Below are positions 1 through 8,667 of a stretch of DNA of 45,095 bases, piece by piece. Below the pieces are notes generated by a model. It worked only from the letters and a program-made list of their open reading frames with translations. It ran no database searches and was not told the DNA's origin. The stretch lies in contig CAMOWK010000017.1 of the NCBI GenBank assembly GCA_946628415.1, forward strand, positions 1 through 45,095. The letters are read 5' to 3'. The translations under genes and the position numbers were made by a program. The DNA comes from an uncultured Lachnospiraceae bacterium. GTDB lineage: Bacteria; Bacillota; Clostridia; Lachnospirales; Lachnospiraceae. How positions within the stretch are numbered: position 1 is the first letter of the stretch; the number at the start of each line of letters is the position of its first letter.

Positions 1-14
1 CATTTCTATAGTCT

Positions 15-1715
15 CTACCCGACTCGAGACATCGAGACTACTACCTCGCAATGCTGCGTATTCGGGAACATATCAACTGCACAACCTCGTACAGGCACAT
101 ATCCGTTTGCCTCAAATATCTCAAGGTCACGTGCCAGGGAAGTAGGTTTGCAACTTATGTAAACCAAATTATCAACTCCATATGAAAGAATCTTGGTTAA
201 TGCCTTTGGATTCACTCCGTCCCTTGGTGGGTCAAGAATTATAAGATCCGGTTTTTCCTCCAACTCGTCAAGCTTCTTAAGAACATCCCCTGCTATGAAC
301 TTACAATTTGTAAGCCCGTTTAGCTTTGCATTTTCTTCAGCAGCCTTAACGGCTTCCTCGATAATCTCAATTCCGTAGACCTTATCCGCAACAGGAGACA
401 TAAGCTGAGCAATAGTTCCCGTGCCGCTATAGAGATCATATATCACTCCCGTTTTTTTCTCATTCACCGTTTCAAAGTCACCGGTATTTTCTCCCGGTTC
501 CGGAGCGCCACCGGCTAATGCCTCAAGGACATATTCTCTTACCTTGCTGTAAAGAACCTCACTCCCCTTTGTATTTGTCTGGAAAAATGAAAATGGTGAG
601 ATTTTGAATTTAAGTCCAAGCACTTCCTCCATGAGAAAATCCTCACCGTAAAGAAGCGTTACCGAGTCGGGGATTATTGCATCTGCCATGGTGTCACATT
701 CGGTATAAAGCACACCGGCAATCCTGTTATAAAATGAAAGCGACTCAAATTCTCCGTTTCCCACATCGTCATACATACTGCCTTCGACTCTCTGGAACTT
801 ACCCTTCGTATCCCTCACAATCTTTTTCCCGGTTTTGATTTTTTCATATCCATGCGAAGTATATGCATCAAGTCCGACGGGTTCAGGCATACCTATAGAA
901 AGAAGTCCTGCCACGTATTCAGGGAGATGAAGCTCATCAACCGTTTCACTCCGCTTTTCATTCCATGGTATATTTCTGGTATTCTCATCTATACTGTGAT
1001 GTGTAGTCGTAACGAGATTCACAAGTATACTTCCATCCGTCGCTGACTGCCTTATAACAAGATTTCTCAGAACGCCTTTATGTGTAAATGAATTGTAATG
1101 CGGTACTCCCAGCTTTCTGTAGAAATCCTGAGTGTATTTTACTATCATATTCCATGCCGGACTGACTATTGCGCATGAATCAATAGGGATAATGTCATGC
1201 GTAGAGTTTTTCCTGTGAAGCCCCAGAGTAAGAGGTCCATCCTTCTCCTCATCTCCAAATGTAAACTCCATTTTATTTCTGTATCTGAACTGATCCGGTG
1301 AGCCGCTGATTCCGTCCCACTTTATCTTTGGAAGAGGATTCCCGGTTTCGGAATCACTGTCTCCAAAATCAATTACATTTCCGAGAACGCCCTTCACCAT
1401 ATTCTCTTTAAGTTTCAGCTGACCGGTATAAGGAAGTGTCTGATAAGTACAGCCTCCGCACTGGTAAAAATGATTACACATGGGCTTCTTTGTTTCAAGC
1501 GGCGACTTCTTTTTCACATCCAGAAGCCTTGCTTCCGCACGTCCCTGCTTCTTTTTAATGACTCTCGCCTTAACAGTCTGACCAGGAAGTGCATCCTTAA
1601 CTACCACCTTACGCTCAATCGTTTCACCGTTTACCTCTTCCTTATAAATAAAGCTCCCCTTATTTGGGAAGCTGTATTCTTCTATAACGCCTTCGATTAT
1701 ATCTCCTTTTTTCAT
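15..1715 (-). CDS. rlmD: RlmD/TrmA-family 23S rRNA 5-methyluridine methyltransferase
   Basis: This SAM-dependent RNA methyltransferase probably makes 5-methyluridine in 23S rRNA. Residues 1-65 look like a TRAM RNA-binding domain. Cys80, Cys86, Cys89 and Cys181 fit the C-x5-C-x2-C-xn-C [4Fe-4S] site of the RlmD/RlmCD branch. SAM motif I (DLYSGTGT) is at 427-434, LDPPRDG at 494-500, and the catalytic Cys522 lies in YISCKP. At 566 residues it is longer than the usual ~450; the extra length is mainly in acidic or Gly-rich insertions near 112-130 and 400-422. The ATG at 1715 follows GGAGATAAGGT. It is the last gene of the run starting at 5760. Family assignment is firm. Whether the target is U1939, U747 or both cannot be read from sequence. 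Confidence 0.93.
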   Translation of the reverse strand: MKKGDIIEGVIEEYSFPNKGSFIYKEEVNGETIERKVVVKDALPGQTVKARVIKKKQGRAEARLLDVKKKSPLETKKPMCNHFYQCGGCTYQTLPYTGQLKLKENMVKGVLGNVIDFGDSDSETGNPLPKIKWDGISGSPDQFRYRNKMEFTFGDEEKDGPLTLGLHRKNSTHDIIPIDSCAIVSPAWNMIVKYTQDFYRKLGVPHYNSFTHKGVLRNLVIRQSATDGSILVNLVTTTHHSIDENTRNIPWNEKRSETVDELHLPEYVAGLLSIGMPEPVGLDAYTSHGYEKIKTGKKIVRDTKGKFQRVEGSMYDDVGNGEFESLSFYNRIAGVLYTECDTMADAIIPDSVTLLYGEDFLMEEVLGLKFKISPFSFFQTNTKGSEVLYSKVREYVLEALAGGAPEPGENTGDFETVNEKKTGVIYDLYSGTGTIAQLMSPVADKVYGIEIIEEAVKAAEENAKLNGLTNCKFIAGDVLKKLDELEEKPDLIILDPPRDGVNPKALTKILSYGVDNLVYISCKPTSLARDLEIFEANGYVPVRGCAVDMFPNTQHCEVVVSMSRVG

Positions 1716-1776
1716 ACCTTATCTCCGTAAAATGCATTTATTTACTATTTATAATCCCTGAAAAACAACAAGATAA

Positions 1777-2256
1777 CTATAGTTCTACCAGATTAAAGTC
1801 CAGTTTACCGTCTTTATAGATTTCCATTATCATAAATGTCTTTTTACGACCTGTCTGCCTCGGGAGCGATACACTTCCCGGATTTACAACTATAATATCC
1901 TCTTTCTTTATAACACCCGGAACATGCGTATGTCCATATACAGCTATATCACAATCCTGTTCAAGCGCTGCATATTCAAGCTTTTCCGTACCAAAGCCAA
2001 CATGATATCTATGACCATGTGTAAGAAAAATCCTGTGTCCAGCAAGCTCAACAATCCTAAATCCCGGAAGCTCCGGATCGTAATCACAGTTACCTCTCAC
2101 AAAGTATGACGGACACCCCGCCATTTCACTCAGAATCTTGCTGTCGGTTTCAAGATCTCCCGCATGAAGCATCACATCAAATGGACCTGATTTTTTAACA
2201 GCCTTCTTCAGATTATCATTTTTTCCGTGCGTGTCACTTACTATCAGCGCCCTCAC
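1777..2256 (-). CDS. YfcE/MJ0936-type calcineurin-like phosphodiesterase
   Basis: This is a small metal-dependent phosphodiesterase of the YfcE/YsnB/MJ0936 family, predicted cytoplasmic. The metallophosphatase ligand series is complete and in order: SDTHG, AGDLE, GNCD, THGH and GHTH, followed by the family motif NPGSVSLPR near the C-terminus. Start choice is uncertain. A GTG at 2256, behind AGGAA, begins VRALIVSDTHG just as relatives begin, giving 159 residues. An in-frame ATG at 2298 with GGAG 5 nt upstream would add 14 residues with no counterpart in the relatives I know. It lies between rdgB and the RlmD-like gene and is probably co-transcribed. The physiological substrate is unknown for most members. 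Confidence 0.88.
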   Translation of the reverse strand: MRALIVSDTHGKNDNLKKAVKKSGPFDVMLHAGDLETDSKILSEMAGCPSYFVRGNCDYDPELPGFRIVELAGHRIFLTHGHRYHVGFGTEKLEYAALEQDCDIAVYGHTHVPGVIKKEDIIVVNPGSVSLPRQTGRKKTFMIMEIYKDGKLDFNLVEL

Positions 2257-2356
2257 TTCTATATTCCTGTAAAATGAATCGTTTCTCCAAGAAATCATAT
2301 TATCTCCATCCAATGTTTACCCGCCATGATCAGCTAAAATCTGCCCTTCATCCGTC

Positions 2357-2938
2357 CTACAGTTTTTCTTTCATAGCCCTAAGAGCTTTACCTCTGTGAC
2401 TTATGGCATTCTTTTCCTCGGGAGATATCTCCGCAGATGTTTTTCCATATTCCGGAAGGAAAAATATAGGATCATAACCAAATCCATTTTCGCCCGCTAT
2501 CTCATGACCTATGCGTCCCTCCATTGTTTCAACGCACACTTCACTTCTTCCGTCAGGAAATACAGCCGCAACAGCGCAGACAAATCTTGCCGTCCTCTCC
2601 TCATCCGGCACGCCTTCCAGCCTTTCAAGTATCATGCGGTTTTTCTCACTGTATGGCGTATCATGTCCAAGATACCTTGCAGAATATATACCCGGTTCCT
2701 TGCCGAGATAATCAATCTCCAGTCCCGAATCATCCGCAAGAACCAGCTCATGGCATATGTCATTTACAGCCTTTGCTTTAATAAGTGCATTTTCTGCAAA
2801 TGTAGTCCCGTTTTCCTCGATATCTATATCTATCCCTGCTTCCTTCATGGAAATGACCTCATATCCGAGATCACCCATGATTTCGCATATTTCCCTAACT
2901 TTATTCTCATTACCCGTTGCAAAAATCAGCTTTTTCAT
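2357..2938 (-). CDS. rdgB: XTP/dITP diphosphatase (RdgB/HAM1 family)
   Basis: This house-cleaning nucleotide pyrophosphatase hydrolyses dITP, XTP and ITP to monophosphates, keeping deaminated purines out of DNA and RNA. The N-terminal IFATGNENKVREI triphosphate-binding segment, the LADDSGLEI block, the GFGYDPIFFLPEYGKTSAEI block and the C-terminal SHRGKALRAM motif are all present. The 193-residue length is normal. The start at 2938 has AAAGGAT about 7 nt upstream. It follows the papain-like protease gene by 22 nt in one transcription unit. Confidence 0.96.
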   Translation of the reverse strand: MKKLIFATGNENKVREICEIMGDLGYEVISMKEAGIDIDIEENGTTFAENALIKAKAVNDICHELVLADDSGLEIDYLGKEPGIYSARYLGHDTPYSEKNRMILERLEGVPDEERTARFVCAVAAVFPDGRSEVCVETMEGRIGHEIAGENGFGYDPIFFLPEYGKTSAEISPEEKNAISHRGKALRAMKEKL

Positions 2939-2960
2939 ATCATAATCCTTTCTTTACCGT

Positions 2961-4613
2961 CTACTTTATAGTAGTAAATGCCTTTAGACATACATTTGAA
3001 TCCTGTTCTTCCTCTGTTCTTATCCAGTTCCTGCCGTACTCACTTATATAGCCCTCACCGTCTGAGATATCAGCATTCCTCGTTCTGTTATCTGCCGCGT
3101 ACTCAATTGCGACCGGCTTCTTAGAGCCTTCCGTTTTTATGTAAACTACAACAGCGAACCTTTCATTTTCTTTAAGCTCTATATCATCCTGCAAATGAAC
3201 CGTATAATATCCGGCGTAACGCGCCGCTCCGGAGGATACAAGCTCCTTCCTCTGAAAATCATCTTTGTCTTTGAAATCATGAACAATATATACAGAAAAT
3301 TCAGTGTTTTTATCTGTAGCATAAAATGAAACGCCACTGAGTTTACTATCCTCCTCGGCGGTATAAACATTTGCAAAATAAGCCGCATCGGAGTCAAATC
3401 CCATCTGTCCGACCCATCCCAGCATATCGGTCTGGTATATTTTGTCGAAGTTGTCAGTTCCTGCTACCCTTGTATATACAATTGACTGGTTACAGATATT
3501 CGGATCTTCATATGAAACGTAGAAATAGCCTTTATCACCGAAATCCTTACCCCAACTGTTGCGGCAGATAAATGCACCGTTCTTTTTCGGTTCTATATTA
3601 AAATACTCCTTTGGAAAATCATCATCCCATCCCACTACAACTATATCGTGGTTTGGTTTCCTTACCTTATCTGTATAATAAGCTGAATATTCTTCGCTGT
3701 AGTATTCAGAGTCTATGTTATCATATGAAAGTGCCAGATACAGTGAAGTTTCTATACCACCGTATCTGTAGATTGCTCCCTTTATGACCTCATCATTTCT
3801 TTCATTTATTACAATTGCCTCTTCAAGGTGTTTCACCGGCGAAAGGTCAGTTACAGTCTTTCCATCGCCATAAGGGTCATCCTTTTCATATACCGGTCCC
3901 TGCCATGCAGCCATATAGGCAATGCTCATACTGTGATCACCACCTGCAGTCAGTCCTGTTTTATAGCTGTTGGAAAGAGCCATGTGATCGGGAGAGTATG
4001 AATTTTCCTCATAAGGCATCGTACTTGATTCAAGTGCGCCAAGTGAGGCAAAAGCCCAGCAGGTTCCAAATCTGCCCTGATCCCTGACTTCCGTAAGCCT
4101 GCCGTCTTTTCTCATGTCATAAGCTTTAGGAAGCGGCGATACTCCCTTTATCTGAGAGAAGTCAACGAAATGCCCGGCAAAGCTGATCTCCACTGCATAA
4201 TCAAGCTGCCGAAGTCTCTCATCGACGGGAACAAATATTACATCCTTCGCGATTTTATATGTATTCTTATCCAGACTCACCTTTGCATCGGCTCTCTCAA
4301 GGACAATCTCTCCCGAATTGTAACGTCTTACGGCGCATCCCAGAATATCCATGACAAAGTCTTCGGAAACATACAGTTTCATGTCATTGTCCATCAGCAC
4401 CTTGTAATTGAGTCCCTTTATACTGTGTCCCTCAAGTCTTATCTCCATTGGATTTTTTGAGAGATCAGTACGCATTGCCTCCTTTACTCCGGCGATTGCT
4501 GCGTCGTAATCATCCGACTTCGATACATTTCTAAGAGCCATCTCTCTTCTGCCAAGGAATACTCCCAGAATAATAATTGAAATTGTAAGAATAATAAGTA
4601 ATAATCTTTTCAT
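2961..4613 (-). CDS. Membrane-anchored or secreted papain-like (C1) cysteine protease
   Basis: This is an extracytoplasmic cysteine protease. Residues 1-20 form a hydrophobic signal or anchor. Residues ~60-145 resemble a copper-amine-oxidase-like N-terminal stalk domain. The C1 domain follows: Gln179 (oxyanion) and Cys185 in DQGRFGTCWAF, His322 in HDIVVVGWDD, and Asn352 in CRNSWG, so the catalytic set is complete. The last ~160 residues match the lectin-like domain commonly fused to bacterial C1 proteases. Clostridial relatives act on surface or extracellular proteins; the substrate here is unknown. The start is 4 nt after the THUMP methyltransferase stop, so the two are probably coupled, an odd pairing of an rRNA enzyme with a surface protease. 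Confidence 0.9.
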   Translation of the reverse strand: MKRLLLIILTISIIILGVFLGRREMALRNVSKSDDYDAAIAGVKEAMRTDLSKNPMEIRLEGHSIKGLNYKVLMDNDMKLYVSEDFVMDILGCAVRRYNSGEIVLERADAKVSLDKNTYKIAKDVIFVPVDERLRQLDYAVEISFAGHFVDFSQIKGVSPLPKAYDMRKDGRLTEVRDQGRFGTCWAFASLGALESSTMPYEENSYSPDHMALSNSYKTGLTAGGDHSMSIAYMAAWQGPVYEKDDPYGDGKTVTDLSPVKHLEEAIVINERNDEVIKGAIYRYGGIETSLYLALSYDNIDSEYYSEEYSAYYTDKVRKPNHDIVVVGWDDDFPKEYFNIEPKKNGAFICRNSWGKDFGDKGYFYVSYEDPNICNQSIVYTRVAGTDNFDKIYQTDMLGWVGQMGFDSDAAYFANVYTAEEDSKLSGVSFYATDKNTEFSVYIVHDFKDKDDFQRKELVSSGAARYAGYYTVHLQDDIELKENERFAVVVYIKTEGSKKPVAIEYAADNRTRNADISDGEGYISEYGRNWIRTEEEQDSNVCLKAFTTIK

Positions 4614-4617
4614 AGTA

Positions 4618-5760
4618 CTATCTTCTTGGCGGTTTCTTTCCCATAAACTGATAGAAATACGACCTGATCATTCCGTTATAAATCTTCCTGTTTTTATCTG
4701 CCTTTCGACCGATATACTTTTCAGCCTCATCATATGATGTGATCATAAAAAGCGACCAGTCCTGCAGGCTTCTGAAACGCTCACCCAGCGTGCTGTAAAG
4801 TTCGGGGAGTGCCTCTTTTTCTTCAAGTCTTTCCCCATATGGCGGATTCGTTATAAGGAATCCGTAGGATTTATGCGACGACAACTCGGATACCGGTTTT
4901 GCCTGAAAATGTATGTAATCTCCGACCCCTGCGGCATCTGCATTCTTCATCGCAACCCTTATCATATCAGGAGCAATATCATATCCCTGAATAGAAAGCT
5001 TAACATCTCTTTTTTCAAGATCTCTCGCTTCATTATAAGCATCATACCATACTTTTTTATCGATGAACTTATTAAAATCACATGACGTGAATTCCCTGTT
5101 CACGCCGGGAGCAATATTCGCTCCGATAAGCGCGGCTTCTATAGGAAATGTACCGCTTCCGCAGAAAGGATCCACAAGTATTCTGTCACTCTTCCACGGC
5201 GTAAGCATAAGGAGCGCAGCGGCAAGAGTTTCTGAAATCGGTGCTTTTCCGACAAGTTCCCTGTAACCTCTTTTATGAAGTGAAATCCCTGTCGTGTCTA
5301 TCCCTATACTGACCTTATCCTTGAAGATGAAAACCCTTACCGGATAATCATCGCCGTCCTCATCAAATCGGTTAAGGTGATAGGTCTGCTTCATTCTTTC
5401 AACCATCGCCTTTTTAACAATGGACTGAATCGCGGAACCGCTCATAAGGGTACTGTTGCTCGTTGTAGCCTTTGTTACCCAGAATCTTGCATCCCTCGGC
5501 AGATATCTCTCCCATGGTATTTCTTTTGTGCCTTCAAAAAGCATATCAAAATCCGTAGCGGTAAACTCACCGACAAGAAGAAGGATTCGCTCGGCTGTTC
5601 TTATAAATATATTTGATCTCGGAATTGCAGTAACATCTCCGGAGTAAACGATTCGCCCGTCGTCAACACGTTCTATATCATAGCCAAGACTTTGTATTTC
5701 TCTTTTAAGCACCGCCTCAGTCCCGAAATGACAAGGCGCCATAAGCGTAAATTTTTCCAT
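4618..5760 (-). CDS. THUMP-domain class I rRNA methyltransferase (RlmL N-half/YpsC type)
   Basis: This is a SAM-dependent RNA N2-guanine methyltransferase of the COG0116 family (RlmL N-terminal half; YpsC of Bacillus). The N-terminal ~160 residues carry the ferredoxin-like/THUMP RNA-binding region. The catalytic part has DPFCGSGTFPIEAA as motif I and the amino-methyltransferase motif TNPPYGERL. The 380-residue length fits the single-domain Firmicute form. AGAGG precedes the ATG at 5760. The gene lies only ~70 nt downstream of pgi, with a strong terminator-like hairpin between. Its transcription therefore needs read-through or a promoter inside pgi, since there is no room for one after the hairpin. 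Confidence 0.92.
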   Translation of the reverse strand: MEKFTLMAPCHFGTEAVLKREIQSLGYDIERVDDGRIVYSGDVTAIPRSNIFIRTAERILLLVGEFTATDFDMLFEGTKEIPWERYLPRDARFWVTKATTSNSTLMSGSAIQSIVKKAMVERMKQTYHLNRFDEDGDDYPVRVFIFKDKVSIGIDTTGISLHKRGYRELVGKAPISETLAAALLMLTPWKSDRILVDPFCGSGTFPIEAALIGANIAPGVNREFTSCDFNKFIDKKVWYDAYNEARDLEKRDVKLSIQGYDIAPDMIRVAMKNADAAGVGDYIHFQAKPVSELSSHKSYGFLITNPPYGERLEEKEALPELYSTLGERFRSLQDWSLFMITSYDEAEKYIGRKADKNRKIYNGMIRSYFYQFMGKKPPRR

Positions 5761-5770
5761 TTCATCCTCT

Positions 5771-5802
5771 TAAATAATAAACGGCGGGTGAACCACCCGC
5801 CG
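5771..5802 (-). terminator. Rho-independent terminator of pgi
   Basis: A perfect 9-bp GC-rich stem (5782-5790 with 5794-5802) closes a 3-nt loop. On the minus strand it is followed by TTTATTATTT. It lies 29 nt past the pgi stop and only ~20 nt before the next start codon. Confidence 0.85.
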
Positions 5803-5830
5803 CCATAGATTTTATATCGATCAAGAATTA

Positions 5831-7186
5831 TTACTCACCGAGTCTTGCCTTAAGCTCTGCGGTCTTCTCTTCAAACCCCGGTTTTCCAAGAAGCGCGAAC
5901 ATATTCTTCTTGTAGCTCTCAACTCCCGGCTGATTGAAAGGATTAACTCCAAGTATATAACCGCTGACACCGCATGCAAACTCAAATTTATAGAAGAGTT
6001 CACCAAGTGCAAGTTCATCTATAACATCCATATCAATTCTGATATTCGGTATATTTCCGTCAACATGAGCAAGAATTGTTCCGTTCATGGCACATTTATT
6101 AATGAAATCCACTGTACGTCCTGCAAGGTAATTAAGACCGTCAAGATCTGTTTCTTCCTCCTGCATTACAACAGCCTTTCTTGGATTAAGTACATTTATA
6201 AATGTCTCGAAATGATTCTTTGTTCCATCCTGAATAAACTGACCCATTGAATGAAGATCGGTTGTAAAATCAACTGCAGCAGGGAAAATGCCTTTTCCAT
6301 CTTTACCTTCGCTCTCTCCATAAAGCTGCTTCCACCATTCAGAAACAAAATGAAGTGAAGGCTCAAAGTTTGCAAGGATTTCAACTCCTCTGCCCTTCTT
6401 ATAGATAACATTTCTGTAAGCTGCATACTTAAGTGCATCATTACTGTCAAATGCTTCATTAAGGCAATGCTCACGTCCGTTAGCTGCACCCTGCATAAGA
6501 GCGTCTATATCAGCACCTGAAACTGCAATCGGAAGAAGACCCACTGCTGTAAGGACTGAGAAACGTCCTCCTACATCATCAGGTACTACAAATGTCTCAT
6601 AACCTTCTGAATCAGAAAGAGTTTTAAGAGCTCCCTTTTCCTTATCGGTTGTCGCATATATTCTCTTTGAAGCCTCTTCCTTACCATACTTCTTCTCAAG
6701 AATCTCCTTGAAGAGACGGAAAGCAACTGAACACTCAGTAGTAGTTCCTGATTTTGAAATAACATTAATAGAGAAATCCTTACCCTCTATAACATCACAA
6801 AGCTCACTGATGTATGTGCTGCTTATATTATTACCACAGTAATAAATCTCCGGTGTCTTTCTCTGATCCTTTGTAATAACATTGTAAAATGAATGTCTGA
6901 GTGCTTCTATTGCAGCTCTTGCTCCAAGATAAGAACCACCGATACCTATTACAAGAAGAACATCCGAATCAGACTTGATCTTCTCTGCAGCTGCCTTGAT
7001 TCTGGCAAACTCATCCTTGTCATAATCTATAGGAAGGTCAATCCAACCAAGGAAATCATTTCCTGCTCCCGTCTTCTCTACAAGAGTATTTCTTGCAGAA
7101 ATTACACTATCTTTAATTGCTGTAATATCAGCATCACTTGCCATGAATTTGGCATTGCTGAAATCAAATGATGTCTTCTGTGCCAT
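5831..7186 (-). CDS. pgi: Glucose-6-phosphate isomerase
   Basis: This cytoplasmic glycolytic enzyme interconverts glucose-6-phosphate and fructose-6-phosphate. Family signatures are clear: [11 protein letters not shown] in the sugar-phosphate-binding region, [11 protein letters not shown] (SIS fold), [15 protein letters not shown], and the C-terminal [12 protein letters not shown] signature. The 451-residue length matches the short Firmicute form. GGGAGAT precedes the ATG. It appears to be monocistronic, with its own promoter (7262-7290) and terminator (5771-5802). Confidence 0.98.
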   Translation of the reverse strand: MAQKTSFDFSNAKFMASDADITAIKDSVISARNTLVEKTGAGNDFLGWIDLPIDYDKDEFARIKAAAEKIKSDSDVLLVIGIGGSYLGARAAIEALRHSFYNVITKDQRKTPEIYYCGNNISSTYISELCDVIEGKDFSINVISKSGTTTECSVAFRLFKEILEKKYGKEEASKRIYATTDKEKGALKTLSDSEGYETFVVPDDVGGRFSVLTAVGLLPIAVSGADIDALMQGAANGREHCLNEAFDSNDALKYAAYRNVIYKKGRGVEILANFEPSLHFVSEWWKQLYGESEGKDGKGIFPAAVDFTTDLHSMGQFIQDGTKNHFETFINVLNPRKAVVMQEEETDLDGLNYLAGRTVDFINKCAMNGTILAHVDGNIPNIRIDMDVIDELALGELFYKFEFACGVSGYILGVNPFNQPGVESYKKNMFALLGKPGFEEKTAELKARLGE

Positions 7187-7261
7187 GATTTATTATCTCC
7201 CATCACTAAACTGTATATATTTCCGAAATATCCTTTCGGGACTCTTTACGTAGCCGAAGAA

Positions 7262-7290
7262 ATGATACCATCTTACGATATAATTTACAA
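7262..7290 (-). promoter_or_regulatory. Sigma-A-type promoter of pgi
   Basis: Minus strand: -35 TTGTAA (7285-7290), 17-bp spacer, -10 TATCAT (7262-7267). The predicted 5' leader is about 70 nt and holds a small hairpin (7223-7228 with 7234-7239). Confidence 0.6.
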
Positions 7291-7363
7291 GGATTTATTA
7301 CTCGGTTTTTAGTGTTTTTTCCACTTACATTTTAACGAAAAAAATGCATTTTTTTATGACATT

Positions 7364-8497
7364 TTACTGTTCAAATGAATAATTCTGGAATACAAGCCTG
7401 TATACGTCACTGTATTCATCATCAGGGAGACCTTCAACTGCAAGGTACTGTGTATGACCTTTACCGTCATTAAACATAAATATCCTGAGAACTGTGCCAT
7501 CACCGTAATTCTCTGTAAGAAGATATCCGGTATTTGTACCAAATCTGGCTGATTGAACTTTCCCCTCAACCGAATTGTTTCTAAAGCTTTCAACCGTCTT
7601 TTTAAGATCATCACCTTTAAGGTCTGCATTAAATGTCGCGTGAGTAATGATATCCGCCATACCATATGAATACTGCTGGTGAGCAAGTGTGTTATCCCAG
7701 TTTCCGCCTGCTTCCTGGAATACATTCCAGCTGCTTGGGACATCTATAAATCCGAGTGTATAATCACCAAACCTCTGTGTAGCAAGTCCGTATGGATAGT
7801 TGCCCGGATAATCCACTTCATATGTAGAAGCTGCTTCTTCCGTTGTAGCTTCTGTTGATTCTTCCTCAGTTGTTACTTCTGTGGTTTCCGCTTCAGTTGC
7901 AGCTGTTGTAGCTTCTGTGGTTGTTACTTCTGCTGTTGTTGCTTCAGTAGTAATCTCCCATGTTGTTGCCTCTGTGGTTGTTATTTCAGTAGTTGTAACA
8001 GTTGTTGGCTCAAAGCTATCCACGAATTTTTTACCGAATAATATGAATGCCACAACAGCTCCGATAATGGCAAGAATTGCAACTATTCCGATGATTACAC
8101 CGATAACGGCTCCTGTACTCATTTTTTTCTTCTCAGGTACATTTCCCCCCGGCTGCTGATTTCCGGGTGTCTGTCCGTATGGCTGCTGTACGTAAGGAGG
8201 CATACCATTCTGCGGCTGTCCGTATGCTGCAGGTCCGCTCTGCGGCTGTCCATAAGGAGGCTGATTCGGCTGCTGTCCATATGGTGCCTGTCCGTATGGC
8301 TGCTGAACTGCTCCCGGCTGAGTATATGGCTGCTGTCCATATCCCGGCATACCATTCTGTGGCTGCATTCCTTCTGCCGGCATACCCTGTTTTTGTTCAT
8401 CAGACGGAACCGGTCTAAAAGGCTGTTCACCCGATGTGTTATCTTTCTTCGGAGGAACCGGATTGTCTATTATTGTAGTTCTTTCAATATCATCCAT
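7364..8497 (-). CDS. Single-pass membrane protein: Pro/Gln/Tyr/Gly-rich cytoplasmic tail, Thr/Glu-rich stalk, extracytoplasmic domain
   Basis: I do not recognise the family. Residues ~20-125 are a low-complexity tail built on YGQ/PYGQQP-like units. A KKK motif then precedes one membrane segment (about 132-152), which predicts tail inside and C-terminus outside. Residues ~155-220 are a Thr/Glu/Ala-rich stalk of TTEATT-like units. The last ~150 residues form a compact Trp/Tyr-containing domain, loosely reminiscent of a PsbP-like fold (low confidence). AAGGAG lies ~8 nt before the ATG. It is transcribed divergently from murG out of a shared palindromic region. Its layout echoes the cluster at 11335-16769. 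A surface sensor or wall-associated role is speculation. Confidence 0.85.
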   Translation of the reverse strand: MDDIERTTIIDNPVPPKKDNTSGEQPFRPVPSDEQKQGMPAEGMQPQNGMPGYGQQPYTQPGAVQQPYGQAPYGQQPNQPPYGQPQSGPAAYGQPQNGMPPYVQQPYGQTPGNQQPGGNVPEKKKMSTGAVIGVIIGIVAILAIIGAVVAFILFGKKFVDSFEPTTVTTTEITTTEATTWEITTEATTAEVTTTEATTAATEAETTEVTTEEESTEATTEEAASTYEVDYPGNYPYGLATQRFGDYTLGFIDVPSSWNVFQEAGGNWDNTLAHQQYSYGMADIITHATFNADLKGDDLKKTVESFRNNSVEGKVQSARFGTNTGYLLTENYGDGTVLRIFMFNDGKGHTQYLAVEGLPDDEYSDVYRLVFQNYSFEQ

Positions 8498-8576
8498 AAA
8501 AATACTCCTTCGTCACTAAATAAAGCATTCATCGTTTACTTTCTGTTTCAGGTCACACCCGGTGGCCATTTCCACT

Positions 8577-8624
8577 TATTCTATCACATTTTAGTTTATT
8601 GATAAACTTAAATATGATAGAATA
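8577..8624. promoter_or_regulatory. Near-palindromic divergent promoter region (377-aa gene / murG)
   Basis: The 48 bp are symmetric about 8600/8601, with 21 of 24 base pairs matching. Plus strand: TTTATT (8595-8600), 17 bp, TAGAAT (8618-8623). Minus strand: TTTATC (8601-8606), 17 bp, TAGAAT (8578-8583). The two -35 elements abut, so polymerases would compete. The symmetry is directly visible; promoter activity is inferred. Confidence 0.6.
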
Positions 8625-8667
8625 CTCTTGTTAGTCTTTAGAGTAGAAACTTTAGGAGGAATACATT

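Noticed and set aside
2396..2971. A 191-codon plus-strand frame opposite rdgB
   Set aside because: It is antisense to a clear RdgB gene, with no Shine-Dalgarno and no motifs.
7338..7355. A7-TGCA-T7 palindrome after the 377-residue membrane protein gene, as a terminator
   Set aside because: The stem is only A-T pairs with a 4-base centre and no following T-run, too weak to call; it may simply be AT-rich spacer.
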